DNA of 64,000 nt from Thraustochytrium sp. TN22 (taxonomy: Eukaryota; Sar; Bigyra; Thraustochytrida; Thraustochytriidae), in NCBI GenBank assembly GCA_013306675.1, contig JABLUY010000109.1:51738-115737 (forward strand). The letters run 5' to 3'. The notes under the pieces are model-generated. The model saw only the letters and a program-made list of their open reading frames with translations, did not search any database and was not told the DNA's origin. Below, piece after piece: positions 1 through 10,133 of this stretch. A program made the translations under genes and the position numbers. Position 1 is the first letter of the stretch, and every line of letters starts with the position of its first letter.

Positions 1-1354
1 TGCGCACGAGGAGCCAGAGGACGTCGAGACTGGGCTCCGCGTCGGTAAGCGCCCTGACAGGCTGAGGCGGCAAGGCGGCGTTGCGCGTGAGGTGGGACGC
101 GACCTGGGCAGCGAGGTCGGCAGCGTCAGCGACGGGAAGCACGCGCGGACCGGCGGGCTCGAGGGCGGCAGAGCCCTGGAGGACGAGCGCGCAACCCGCG
201 TGGAGCGGCTCGTGCGTGTTGTGTGCAGCCTTGAAGTGGCTGGCGGGCAGCGAGCCGCCCACAAAGGCGACGTCGACCATTGCGTAGAGCTCTGGCAAGA
301 GGCCAAGCGAGTCGACCAGGAGGATGGTGGAAGCCTGCGTCGCGGCGTGGCGATCGGCGGGGCTGAGCGAGGCGAGCGCGCTCAGGCGCTGCACGGCAAC
401 GTTTCGACCGCGCGGAAGCGCGCGGCGCAGCGCCGCCAGCACGAGCTCGCAACGCTCCGGGTGACGAGGCGCCAGGACGGTGAGCGGAGCGCTTCCGAGG
501 CGGCCATCGAGTAAGAGGTGCGCGCGGGCGATCTCGACCTCCTCGTCGGCGTGCGTGGAGCCCGCAACCCATGCGCGGCGGCGCAGGTCTTGCACGGGTT
601 CCAAGACGTGCTGCACGCGCGAGTTGGCGCGCTGTGGCGCACGGTGCAGCATCTTGAGGTCCACCACGGCCGCCACGGCGCGCGACCCGCGGGGCAGCGC
701 AGACTCGATGCGCGCCCTGTCGTCCTTGGAGCGCGGCACGACGAGCGCAAAGCTCGAGAGCATGGAGGCGAGGAGCGCGCGGCCAGGGGCCAGGAGCTGC
801 CACCTCGCCAGGGAGCGCGGCGACAGGCGGGCGTTGACGAGGGCAGCGGGCGTGCCGCGCTCGTGCAGCTCGAGCAGCGTGCAGGGCCAGAGCTCGGACT
901 CGACCCAGAGCGCGGCGGCCGGCTGCCAGGCGTCGAGGAAGCCGCGTACGCGGCCAGGCAGGTCGACGGGCGCCAGCCCAAAGCTGACGGCGTCGCGCAC
1001 GTCGTCGGCCAGGCGCGCGGGCACCACGGCCAGCGCCGACGCGGAGCTGCACGTCATGACCACCCTCGCCCTTTCGTGGCCGCCTGCGTCGGCCTCGCGC
1101 ACCAGGCGCTCCACGAGCGGCAGCACGGCGAGGCCCTCGCCGACGGAGGCCGCGTGCACCCAGGTCACGCGGTGCTCGGGCCGCCTCGAGCCTGGCCTCG
1201 GCTCGCGTGCCAGCTCCCGCGCGCGGTCCTCGCTCACGCCGGCCGCCAGCAGCCGCAGCCTGCCGCGCCGCGCGCGCACCAGCTGCGCCACGGCGCCGGC
1301 GCCGGCGGCCTCCAGGGCGCCGGCCGCCGCGCGCCACCAGCGCCACCACCTCAT
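1..1354 (-). CDS. KDTA: 3-deoxy-D-manno-octulosonic-acid (Kdo) transferase, KdtA/WaaA-like, GT30 (partial, runs off left edge)
   Basis: Translating the minus strand from the ATG at 1354 gives 451 residues open to the window edge. The protein has the hallmark GT30 block WVHAASVGEG at residues 65-74, ESELWP near 155, AGSTHADEEVE and APRHPER in the second half, a FVGGSL block near 364, and HNTHEP matching the family's HNxxEP motif. Family knowledge: KdtA transfers Kdo from CMP-Kdo, onto lipid A in bacteria; plants carry a mitochondrial homologue. Bacterial enzymes are about 425 residues, so only the extreme C-terminus should be missing. The next in-frame upstream stop is a TGA near 1436, and 1354 is the first ATG after it. 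The N-terminus is Trp/Arg rich (MRWWRWW) and could be a membrane anchor or organelle-targeting region. The gene is divergent from DPH3 across a 249-bp spacer. The family call is firm; the substrate and compartment in this organism are inference. Confidence 0.88.
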   Translation of the reverse strand, partial: MRWWRWWRAAAGALEAAGAGAVAQLVRARRGRLRLLAAGVSEDRARELAREPRPGSRRPEHRVTWVHAASVGEGLAVLPLVERLVREADAGGHERARVVMTCSSASALAVVPARLADDVRDAVSFGLAPVDLPGRVRGFLDAWQPAAALWVESELWPCTLLELHERGTPAALVNARLSPRSLARWQLLAPGRALLASMLSSFALVVPRSKDDRARIESALPRGSRAVAAVVDLKMLHRAPQRANSRVQHVLEPVQDLRRRAWVAGSTHADEEVEIARAHLLLDGRLGSAPLTVLAPRHPERCELVLAALRRALPRGRNVAVQRLSALASLSPADRHAATQASTILLVDSLGLLPELYAMVDVAFVGGSLPASHFKAAHNTHEPLHAGCALVLQGSAALEPAGPRVLPVADAADLAAQVASHLTRNAALPPQPVRALTDAEPSLDVLWLLVR

Positions 1355-1603
1355 CGCCGCCCGCCCCGCCGCCCCGGGGCCCGCGGCGCGCGCGCGGCCG
1401 CCGCGTCGGACGCCGCTCGCCCGCGCGCGCGCCCCTCACCCGCGCGCCATGGCGCTCTGCGCGCCGCTGGCGGTCATGGCGATGGCCGCCGCCATGGCCA
1501 CGGACCAGACACTGCAGACCACCAACCACGGGGCGAGGCTCGCGCCCGGCAGCGGCGGCAGCGGCGGCGGCAGCGGCGGGAGGAGGAGGAGGAGGAGGAG
1601 AAG

Positions 1604-2068
1604 ATGGCGGCGTGGGACGACGTGGCGCTGGACGCCATGACCTTCGCCGAGGCGGAGGACGCGTACACGTACCCGTGTCCGTGCGGCGACGACTTCTTCA
1701 TTACAGTGGACGACCTGCTGGGCGCCGAAGACCTGGCGCCCTGCCCGAGCTGCTCGCTCCTTTTGCGCGTCGTGTACGACCCTGAGGAGTTCCTGGCGGC
1801 CATGGAGCTCGAGGAGGAAACGGCCGAGGCGCTCGAGGCCGCGACGCCGGCCCCGGACGGCTCTGCGACGGAATTGGTGGACGCCACGGACGCCAAGGAG
1901 GCCGAGGCGGCTGCTGTCACCGTTGCCGAGGAGACGCAGACGCAAGCACAGGACCAGGACCAGGACCAGGACCAGGACCAGGAGGTGTCTGCGATGGCGA
2001 GCGTTATGGCGAAGCTTGAGGTGGACGCGGACGGGCGGCCACGGGATGTGGACGTGCTGGACACCTAA
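1604..2068 (+). CDS. DPH3: Diphthamide biosynthesis protein 3 (DPH3), CSL zinc finger, with long acidic tail
   Basis: The protein has 154 residues. The CSL-type zinc-finger core runs from about residue 21 to 58, with Cys25, Cys27, Cys47 and Cys50 and the surrounding YPCPCGDDF and CPSCSLLLRV blocks. Family knowledge: DPH3 is the small iron/zinc-binding electron donor for the DPH1-DPH2 radical enzyme that begins diphthamide synthesis on elongation factor 2, and it also partners with Elongator. Usual length is about 80-90 residues. Here a roughly 90-residue acidic, Ala/Glu-rich C-terminal extension follows, with an Asp-Gln repeat (positions about 1951-1982 of the DNA) made by a 6-bp unit. The start was chosen at 1604 because conserved sequence begins a few residues later and the upstream reading is the antisense of the Kdo transferase gene. 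Its 3' end faces the GAF gene with 111 bp between. Confidence 0.92.
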   Translation: MAAWDDVALDAMTFAEAEDAYTYPCPCGDDFFITVDDLLGAEDLAPCPSCSLLLRVVYDPEEFLAAMELEEETAEALEAATPAPDGSATELVDATDAKEAEAAAVTVAEETQTQAQDQDQDQDQDQEVSAMASVMAKLEVDADGRPRDVDVLDT

Positions 2069-2179
2069 CTGAGAAGCTTTCTTAGTAGCTTGCTGTTTGA
2101 GCAATCGGTCTCAGGCGAGCGAGCGTTCATCTGTGCGATAGTGTGGGTTACAACATACATTCATCAACGTTAGTTACTC

Positions 2180-4681
2180 TTAGGTGGCAGGGTCGATGCG
2201 GGCGAGCTGGATGGCGAGAGCAATCTGTGGAGCGAGGTCCTGCGCGATGGACTCGACGTGAGCCGGGGAGGCGAATGGAAGCCAGGGCATGGAGACCTGC
2301 ATGACGCCGAGGACGGCGGCGTCGGCGACGGCGGTGCGGGGCCGCACAATGAGCGTGGAGACGAGCGCGAGACCGTCAGTCTCGAGGTCGATGTTGGCGT
2401 TGAAGCGCGGGTCATTGTAGGGGTCCTCGAGGCGCAGCGGCGCGGCGCTGGCGCCAGCAGCGACGAGGTCGCCCGCGAGGCCCGCGTTAGCGGCGCAGGA
2501 GCTGCGCACCATGTGGTCCCAGTCGTCCGACTCATAGTGCAGCGAGGAGTAGGACTTGACCGGGACCCAGTGCAAGGAGGCGAGGGCGGTGGCGGAGGAA
2601 GCGGGGCGCAGTGCGAAAATGCGGCAGCGGCGCGCGCCGGGCGTGGCCGCAACGACCTGGTGCTCGAGGCGACGCAGGAGCTCAACCTTGGCGGGTTCAC
2701 CTTTGCGTGCCTCGGGTGGCACAGAGAGTTTGGCGAGGATGTCGTGCGGGAAATGTAGAAGGGCCTGCAGCGCGTGGTCGCGCGAGCGCACCACCTGGAT
2801 GGCGCGCAGGTTGTCGAGCACCCAGACGGCGGCATGACCGAGAAGGCTGAGTGCCAGGGTCTGGCTGTCGGAGAAGACTCGCCGGGACACGGACTGCGAA
2901 CGCGAGGCGGACTTGGAGAGCTGAAGCACGGCGACGGGCACGGCGCCTTCCTCAGAACCGTCCTCGCGAGACGTGATCTCCCTTGCGGCTGCCGCGGCCG
3001 CGTGTGCGGCAGACCGGCGGAAGAGCGGGATGGTGGCAAGGCTCTGACGCGTGAAGCTCTCGCCGCCCTGGGCGGCGGCGGCGAACTCGCGCGAGGACCC
3101 GAGGTGGTCGACCTTGGCGTTGTAGTGAAGGCCGGGTTGGTCGCAGAGCGTGCAGTTGTTGAGCACGACACAGCGGCCGGTGCGCGCAACGTGGCCCGCG
3201 ATCCCGCTCGAGGCCTCGTCGGCGAAGCTGAAGGTGACCTCGCTGCCGTTGCGCGCGCTGCGCGTCCACATGGTCTGGGCCTCGGAGTCGAGGACCCAGA
3301 GCGTGACGTGTTTGACGCCTGGCGCGAAGGCGCGGCAGGCCTCGCCAACGCGCGCGAAGAAGTCGACGAGGGCGGCGGGCCCGGTGGGCGGCGCCGCCTG
3401 GACGCCACTCTTGAGGGCGGCGCCACCAGCGCCAGCGCCAGCGCCAACGAGAGAGGCCTCAGGCGCGTACTGCGAGAGGTGAAAGAGCTCGTTGGCGCAA
3501 CCCTGCAGATTGTGCACGAGCTCGATGAGGTGGCGCGCCTGGGACCGGGAGAAGTTCTGCGCCCGCTTCACGGCGCGGGACATGCGCTCCTCCTCATCAT
3601 CGACAGCGGCGGCGGCGTCTGTGCCATCGGCGTCGTCGGCGAGCACCGCGCGCGCCGGGCGCGTGCGTGGTAGGCCCACCTTTGTGTACAGCTGGCGAAG
3701 GAGCAAGAGCATGGTGTCCGGGCGTTCGCGACCGTGGGTGCTGTCGGCGTCCTCCTCCTCGTCACTGGCGGCCATGTCTTCCTCGACGATGGCAGACTCG
3801 GCGGCGGCCAGCAGCGTCTCATGGTGGATTCCATCCTCAGAGGGCGAGGCCGCGCCGGCGCCTGGAGCGGCGGCAGAAAGTCCCGCCGCGCCGGCGATGG
3901 TGGACCGCCGCTTCGCCATGGAGGTGCGCGTGTTGGCCCCAGTCGGGCCCGTGGCCGCGGTCGCCATGGAGGCGCGCGCGAGGTGCGCTGGCGGGACATG
4001 GGAGGAGCTGCTGCTTCCAGCGAGGTCACTGAGCGTGGCGGTGCTCTCCTCCTTGGCGAAGCGATGCTGGAAGGCCAACTCCCGCAGGTCGCGGTCCATG
4101 TTGTCACAGGTACGCTGGAGCAGCACGAGCTGCTTCTCGGCGGCCTGCGCGCGGACGAGTGCCTCGTTGCGCTCGGCGGTCAACGCCTGCAGTGCGCGCT
4201 TGAAAGCAAGATCGTGCGAGCCGCCCCAGTCCAGCTTGGTGCGCGCGCGTACGCGCGCACGGCGCAAGCTGTCATCCTCGACGCGCGAGCCAGGCCCATG
4301 GTCAGCGCCGCCGGCCGCAGGGCTAGACGCGGCGAGCGCGTCGACAAGCTTCTCGCTGCGTAGCGAGGCCTTGGTGACACGAGTCTCAAGATTTCGCACG
4401 AGCGCTGCGTGGTCGTTGGCCTCGCCGCGCAGGCGCGACACCTCATGAAGTAGGACGTCATTTTCGCGGCGTAGACGCTCGTTTTTTGCGGCGAGCGCCT
4501 CGGCGTCCGCCTCGCGACGCAGTTGATCCCGACGCGCGATTCTTGACACGTGCAACAGCGGCTGCGCCGACGGCGCGGCGTGCGCCCGACTGATGGCGGC
4601 GAGAGCTTGCGGCTTCGCGTGCGGCGTTGTGCCCGGCAGCGTAGGCGCTGACCCGCACTGCTTGAGGTTCGCGCCCGACAT
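2180..4681 (-). CDS. Tandem GAF-domain protein with N-terminal coiled coils
   Basis: The protein has 833 residues from the ATG at 4681. Residues 50-110 and 160-215 are heptad-like coiled coils rich in Arg, Glu and Leu. A Ser/acidic linker follows. A first GAF domain spans about 440-600 and includes SSGIAGHVARTGRCVVLNN. A second GAF spans about 630-825 and includes DPYNDPRFNANID and STLIVRPR, the pattern typical of cyclic-nucleotide phosphodiesterase and adenylyl-cyclase GAFs. No phosphodiesterase, kinase or cyclase catalytic domain follows, because the gene stops right after GAF-B. Family knowledge: such GAF pairs bind cGMP, cAMP or other small ligands and often dimerise; the ligand here is unknown. 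An upstream in-frame extension to 4927 was rejected because it crosses a 20-bp tandem repeat that does not preserve frame. The role as a stand-alone cyclic-nucleotide sensor or scaffold is inference. Confidence 0.85.
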   Translation of the reverse strand: MSGANLKQCGSAPTLPGTTPHAKPQALAAISRAHAAPSAQPLLHVSRIARRDQLRREADAEALAAKNERLRRENDVLLHEVSRLRGEANDHAALVRNLETRVTKASLRSEKLVDALAASSPAAGGADHGPGSRVEDDSLRRARVRARTKLDWGGSHDLAFKRALQALTAERNEALVRAQAAEKQLVLLQRTCDNMDRDLRELAFQHRFAKEESTATLSDLAGSSSSSHVPPAHLARASMATAATGPTGANTRTSMAKRRSTIAGAAGLSAAAPGAGAASPSEDGIHHETLLAAAESAIVEEDMAASDEEEDADSTHGRERPDTMLLLLRQLYTKVGLPRTRPARAVLADDADGTDAAAAVDDEEERMSRAVKRAQNFSRSQARHLIELVHNLQGCANELFHLSQYAPEASLVGAGAGAGGAALKSGVQAAPPTGPAALVDFFARVGEACRAFAPGVKHVTLWVLDSEAQTMWTRSARNGSEVTFSFADEASSGIAGHVARTGRCVVLNNCTLCDQPGLHYNAKVDHLGSSREFAAAAQGGESFTRQSLATIPLFRRSAAHAAAAAAREITSREDGSEEGAVPVAVLQLSKSASRSQSVSRRVFSDSQTLALSLLGHAAVWVLDNLRAIQVVRSRDHALQALLHFPHDILAKLSVPPEARKGEPAKVELLRRLEHQVVAATPGARRCRIFALRPASSATALASLHWVPVKSYSSLHYESDDWDHMVRSSCAANAGLAGDLVAAGASAAPLRLEDPYNDPRFNANIDLETDGLALVSTLIVRPRTAVADAAVLGVMQVSMPWLPFASPAHVESIAQDLAPQIALAIQLARIDPAT

Positions 4682-5368
4682 GCTCGCCGGCGGGGATGGC
4701 GGCGGCGCCGGCGGCGGCGACCGATTGAGACGCCGCGTGCGATGACTGTCGATGCGATACCGCCTGCGCTGCGGCCTGCGATGCCGCCTGAATGAAGGCG
4801 ATGCCGCCTGAACGAAGGCGATGCCGCCTGAACGAAGGCGATGCCGCCTGAAGGGGCTGCGTGCGCCTCGGACGAACTGGGGCGAAGCCAGCCAGTGTGC
4901 TTGAGGGCACCAGATGCTGTGACTCAAAACAAAGACTCTGTAATTGGTTCGCCAATGCTCACTGTCAAGATCAAGGTTTTACTCTGCGCAACGGACCTCT
5001 GCGAGCGGGGACCGGGTCCCCGCAGGCTACTCGCAAGATGGTACGCACGGTCACTGCAACCACAAGCAGGCCTTTCACTGACAGTCACGCTTACAGGCAC
5101 CGAGAGAACCACTGCAGGCTCTTTTAGCTCTTCAAGTTGCTGGCTGGCGAGCCACGAGTCCGACTTGCGCATCAGTGGCGTGGCAAATCAACGAAAGTAG
5201 AAACATAGTCATTGCATTCAGGGGTCAAAAGAGTTGGTGACAGTATGCTGCATGCGACCGTGCGAGGCAGGGCAAAACTTTTGGTGGCCAAAACAATCAC
5301 TCGATGGTGTTGCAGAGTGTACGTCACTGGTCCACTGGCATCGCGTTGCCGCAAATGTCAAAGAAATG
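4682..5368. other. Spacer between GAF and C2H2 genes, with a 20-bp tandem repeat
   Basis: This 687-bp stretch holds the 5' flank of the GAF gene and the 3' flank of the C2H2 gene, both on the minus strand. It has lower GC than the other spacers and contains the 20-bp repeat at 4781-4853. I see no coding region in it. Confidence 0.6.
4781..4853. repeat. 20-bp tandem repeat, 3.6 copies, upstream of the GAF gene
   Basis: The unit ATGCCGCCTGAACGAAGGCG is repeated at 4781, 4801, 4821 and 4841. The first copy differs by one base and the last is truncated. A 20-bp period shifts the reading frame, so the array is probably non-coding leader or promoter sequence about 100 bp upstream of the ATG at 4681. 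Confidence 0.9.
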
Positions 5369-7520
5369 TCAGGCTCGATGAGAAGCGCGACTCGTATTAC
5401 CATCATCACCATCTTTTTGGTCATCACAGCGGTCGCTGCTCGCAAGAAGAGTCTGAGGTGGCCTTGCGGAGGCTGAAGTTGAGGAGGAGGAGGAGGAGGA
5501 AGAGGACGCAATGGCAGGAGCCTGCGTTTGCAACAGGAGTCTGTTAATGTCGGGCGGAGCAGCCACGGGCGAGCCTCTGGGGAGCGAGTCATCGCGCATG
5601 GAGAGCGGCGAGGGCGGAAAGGGCGAGCCCGGGGAAGACTGCTGGCAGTCGAGGTCGTTGGGGGCGGGTGAAGGCGTGGAGTCGCAGTCCTTGCTGTTGC
5701 CAGCGCGCACGGCGCAACCGTACTTGGACTGGCGGTGCTTTTTCAGGTGCGCCTTTTGGCCAAAGGAGCTGCCGCAGACGGAGCAGCGATGCGGGCGTGA
5801 CTTGGCGTGCACGGTCTTGATGTGCTTGGTGAGCGCAGACTTTTCTCCAAAGCGCTTGGAGCAAAGCTCGCAAGCGTGCGTCTTGATGCCCATGTGCACG
5901 GTCTTGATGTGCGTCTGCAGGTGCTGCTTGTAGCCGAAGGGCTTGGCGCAGATGTCGCAGACAAAGCCATCATTGGTGCGTTCGATGGGACGAAGCGCCT
6001 GGAGCCTGTCGACAGTGTCGGGCGTCATATACGGGATGTGGCTGAGGTTGTTGCGCGAGCCGACCACGGAGATGAGCGCGTCGAGCGAGATGCCCTGTGA
6101 GACGAGATGCCGCCAGAACTGGGCGTTGCCATCGGCCAGCTGAGCGCCGGACTCTCCCTCGCCGGGCCGGGGTGCCAAGCCAGAGATCTCCTCTCGGGCA
6201 CGTTTGCGACCGCCTGGGCTCGTGGCTTGTGGTGCCAGTCGCCGATCGTGCACAGCCGCCGCCGCCGTCGCCGCCGTCGCCGCCGCCACAGCAGCAGGAG
6301 CAGCAGCAGCGGTTGCGGAGGTGGTGTTTGGCAACGTAGGCGGCGGGTCGATGGGGCGATTTGTGAGGGCTGAGAGCAAGGCGATTGGGTTTGCCACCAC
6401 GTTTTGCAGCTGTGCGAGCATCTCGTGGCCGATACCGGCTAGAGGTCGGGGCGACTCGCCCGAGGTGACGGCAGAGGCTGCCGCAGCGCTGATGAGCTTC
6501 GCATGAGTGTCGGAGGGCTCCGGGGTGTTGAATGCAGCTCGCTGCGGGCTGAAGAGGTGCGGCATGGACGCGGACGCGGAGGCGGAGGCAGAGGCAGACG
6601 TCGAGGCGGAGGCGGAGGCTGGGACGGGCATCGAAGCGGGACCAAGCACCGAGTCACGCACGGTAGAGGATGAACCGGAAAGCGCCGCTCCGGTTGAACC
6701 AGTCGAACCGGTTGAACCGTGCACCGGCAGCAGCATGGCCTCTAAGGCTTGCTGTTGCGCTGGTGTGAGCACGAGGTGGCCCGAATCGTGATGAAAGAAG
6801 CCTTGCTGATCCTGCAGGTGCTCGTGCTGGAGCTGCTGCCCCTGGAGCTGCTGCAGCTGTTGCTGTTGCTGTTGTTGTTGCTGCTGATTTAGGGCTGACG
6901 ACGGCGGTGGTGTCAGCTGGATGCCAAGAAACTGGGCAAGCGCCGCGAGCTCTGGTGGGTGCCGCGCCGTCTGAGGTGGGTGTGTCTGCTGGGGTGGCTG
7001 AAATTGCAGCTGGTGCTGCTCCAGGTGCTGCTGCTGGCCTGCCGCCGCGAGTGGCGACAGACGAAGGAAGGGATGAAGGCTGGGTGCCTTGGCTGCCGTG
7101 AGCGCGTGCGGCCGGTTCTCTTGCTGAAGCCGTGGCTGCTGTAGGTGCTGCTGAACTTGCTGGTGTAGGTGTTGGTGGCCCGCCAGGTACGCGCGTAGTA
7201 GCGCATCCTCGTAGCCGGCAGCACCGGATGGCTGGGGCTGGGTTTGCTGCGTTGTTGTCGGCTGTCGTGAGGACTGGTGAAATTGTGCCCGGTGCCGGCT
7301 GTTGTGGTTGCCAAAAGTGTCATCGAAAGGGCTCGGGCCTTGTCGCATGTGGACCTGCATTGAGCGCAGGTCGTGCGCCGCAAGCTCCTGCTGCCGCTCG
7401 CGCTGCTCTTGCTCCTGGGGCTGGTGCTGGTCTTCGACCCCGCGCGCCGCGGGCGACAGTGGCGTTGGCAGCGGCAAGGGCTGCCACGTGCCGCCGAACT
7501 CGCGCTTGGCGGCGGCTGCC

Positions 7521-7562
<42 letters not shown>

Positions 7563-7780
7563 CCTGCTGCGTTCGCCGGGGCGCCTTGGCTGTGCGCCGC
7601 GCGGGGGTCGCGGTTTTGGTTTTGCTCGCCCTGGTGCTGCTGCCACTGCTGCTGCCCTCGGTTCACCTCGGCCTCGTACGCCCCGGCACGCGTAGCCTGC
7701 AAACTGTCCGATGGACGCCTCCGCAGTCTGCGCAGGATGTGGCTCTGGTTCACGCCCGGGCCGCGCGGGTCAGATGCCAT
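5369..7780 (-). CDS. C2H2 zinc-finger protein with polyglutamine, polyalanine and Ser/Ala tracts
   Basis: The protein has 803 residues from the ATG at 7780. About residues 605-690 hold three C2H2 fingers: CDICAKPFGYKQHLQTH, then CELCSKRFGEKSALTKH, then CSVCGSSFGQKAHLKKH. The third ends HxxxxxxC, so its last ligand may be Cys or a shifted residue. TVH/MG-type linkers join the first two fingers. The rest is low complexity: a polyAla run of about 16 residues near residue 80, many Gln/His stretches and an 11-Gln run near residue 300, Ala-Ser repeats near 400-415, and Ser runs near the C-terminus. This composition fits a nuclear DNA-binding transcription regulator with long activation-type regions. 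The target is unknown. Upstream in-frame sequence to 8125 lacks conserved features, and 7780 gives the more ordinary N-terminus. Confidence 0.8.
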
Positions 7781-10040
7781 ACGCCGCCCCTGCCTCGGCC
7801 TGAAAAAGGACGCAAGCGTATGGCCGCGTGGCGTACACCGGCCGCGAATTGCGCGCTTTGCTTTGCCTTGCTTTGCTCGAGCGCGGTGTCGGTCTGGCAG
7901 GGCGGGCGGGCGGGCAGCCGGTCGTTGGTGGCGGGACGCCTCGCTGCGCAAGGCCTGGCGCTGCCTCTTGCTGCAGGCAGGGCAGTGCCGGCGGCAGGCA
8001 GGCAGCCCAGCCAGGCGTCGGCGCCTGCACGGCCACCTTCCCTCTACTCCTACGTACGACCCGTACCGGACCGCACCGTCCGAGTCGGGGATGCGCGCCT
8101 GGCTCCGGATGGTCGCCGCCACCACCGGCCACAGCCTGACGGCGCGGCGCGGCGCGGCTCCCCGTCGCTGGGTGACGGGAACGCCGCTGCGCTGCTGCCT
8201 CCGCTTGCTGTCGACGCCGCACGTACGCTGACGAGGCGCCTGCGCCGGAGGGTGGAGCTGAGGCGCCGTGGCGACAGCTTCGAGGCTCCGAGCTCAGAAG
8301 TCTACCGTGCTACGCTGCGCTGTGCTGTAGTCGCGAGCTTCGCCTTGATCCCTCACACGCAGCTCGCCTGCCAAGCTAGCCAAGCTAGCTAGCTAGCTAC
8401 CTGCGTTCTCGCCACCCAGGCTCCGTCTGTTAGTCTGGCCGAGGCGCCGGAAGGCGCCTCCGCCTGAACCGCACAAATCCAGTCCCTCTTGCGGCTTCCT
8501 GGGAAGCGAAGGTGTCTCGCTCGCCTTGCCTCGCCTCGACTCTCGACTCGTCGAGGCGAGTCGAATCGCCTCGACTCGACTCGCCAGCCTTCCCGACTCG
8601 CGCGCTTCTCGCTCCCTCGCTCGCGCTCTGACTGCAGGTTCGCTGGCGCACGCTCCACTCGCTCTCGCTCTCGCTCTCGCTCTGGCTGGCTGCCCGATCG
8701 ATCGCTCGCCGCCACCTGCCTGCCACCACCAACACCTTTGCTCGGAGATTGTCTGCGCGCCGCGTATGTGCGCTGCTGCGGACGAAATCCCCGCGTGGCT
8801 GCCGCCGCGCCTCGGCGCGCGACTCAGCACGGCGCAGCGCGACGGCGCGCGCCTTGGTTGGTCGCTGCGCTGCTCGCTTTCCGAGGCGCTCAACTCGTCT
8901 CGCCGGGTACCTTCGTCGCTTCCGACACTGCTTCGCCGCGGGGCCCGTGCTGCTGTGCCGTGCTGCGCCGCGCCGCGCTGCGCCCGCGCGGTGCAGCTGC
9001 GAGGCTCTTGCGGTGGCTGCGGCCGCGGTGGCGGTGGCGCTCGCCTCCCTCCGGCAACGCCCTGCTCCGCTGCAGCAGGAGCAGCAGCAGCGGCAGCAGC
9101 TGCAGCCAGCTTTCGCGCGACCCGGGCGGCGCAAGCTAAGCTTAACAGCTTATGCAGGCAGCCCGGCGCTGACGCGCGAGCCGCCTCGGCACTCGCGCAA
9201 TTCGCCGCGCGGCCGCCGCCGTTGGCGGCCGACCGACCACGATTGATGATTGGTTTACCGGCCGGCGTGGCTGGCCGCGAGCGATCAGCTTGGGCAGGCC
9301 CTGACCTCCTTCCTTCGCGCCCGCTGCCTACCTTGGCACGCCTTGGCACCCTCCGCCCCTTGAATGACCTAGGAAAGTAGTACAAAGTACCCCTGGCCCT
9401 TGTGGCGTGGACTTGCGTGCTCACGCCTGCGGGCCACAGCGTGCCAGTTTTCGAACCGGGAGGTGCTCGGGCTGCGCGCCTGGGCTGCTGCTCGCCTGGC
9501 TGCGCGAACCAGCCCGGCACGCCACAGCTTTGTGCTGCGCGGCGCGGAGCCCCCCGCCCGGAGCCCCCGCCCCGCCCCCGACGGCTCGGAGCGCGCGGAG
9601 CGCCTCCAGAGACTGCCTGCTCGGGCGGGCGGTCGCGCGGCTTCCAGCGCGCGAACGCACGCGGCGCGCGAAGGAGAGGGCGGGAGGCAGAGGAGCGAGG
9701 CCGCGAGCTCGTGCGGCCGTGACCGTGGCTGTCCCAACGGTGTCGACAGGGTTTCGTGCTGTGGGCCCTCAGCTCAGGCGGCTGTGGTGGGCTGGGCCCT
9801 ACGCACCCGAACCGAACCCCAAGTCGCGACCAGCTGTCGGACCGCCCGCTGGGTGCGCTGCGAATCTGCGACCGCGCCTACGCTCGCCGTGCTCTTGATC
9901 AGTCCACCAACCTGCCAAGGAAGGCGGTCGCCAGACTCAACCACGTCGCGTCGCGAGGCGTCGCAATGCCTGCCACGCTCGCTCGCGGGCCGCACCTCGG
10001 GGCCACAGGCCGTTAGTTGCCAAACACCGCCCGCTTGCCG

Positions 10041-10091
10041 CCCCTCCCTCCCTCCCTCCCTCCCTCCCTCCCTCCCTCCCTCCCTCCCTCC
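10041..10091. repeat. TCCC microsatellite
   Basis: About twelve uninterrupted TCCC units form an extreme strand-asymmetric polypyrimidine tract. Confidence 0.95.
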
Positions 10092-10093
10092 TG

Positions 10094-10133
10094 CACGCTG
10101 CGCCACGCTGCGCCACGCTGCGCCACGCTGCGC
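10094..10133. repeat. 10-bp tandem repeat, four copies
   Basis: The unit CACGCTGCGC is repeated four times exactly, immediately beside the TCCC array. Confidence 0.95.

Noticed and set aside
126-1529. Minus-strand open frame of 467 codons in another frame
   Set aside because: The Kdo transferase motifs lie in a different minus frame; this one is an Arg/Gly-rich shadow.
4682-4927. N-terminal extension of the GAF protein
   Set aside because: It crosses a 20-bp repeat whose period breaks the frame, giving two unrelated peptide readings of the same unit.
8393-9520. Long minus-strand open frame
   Set aside because: It encodes Arg/Ala/Ser-rich sequence without folds. High GC removes stops, and the opposite strand is equally open.
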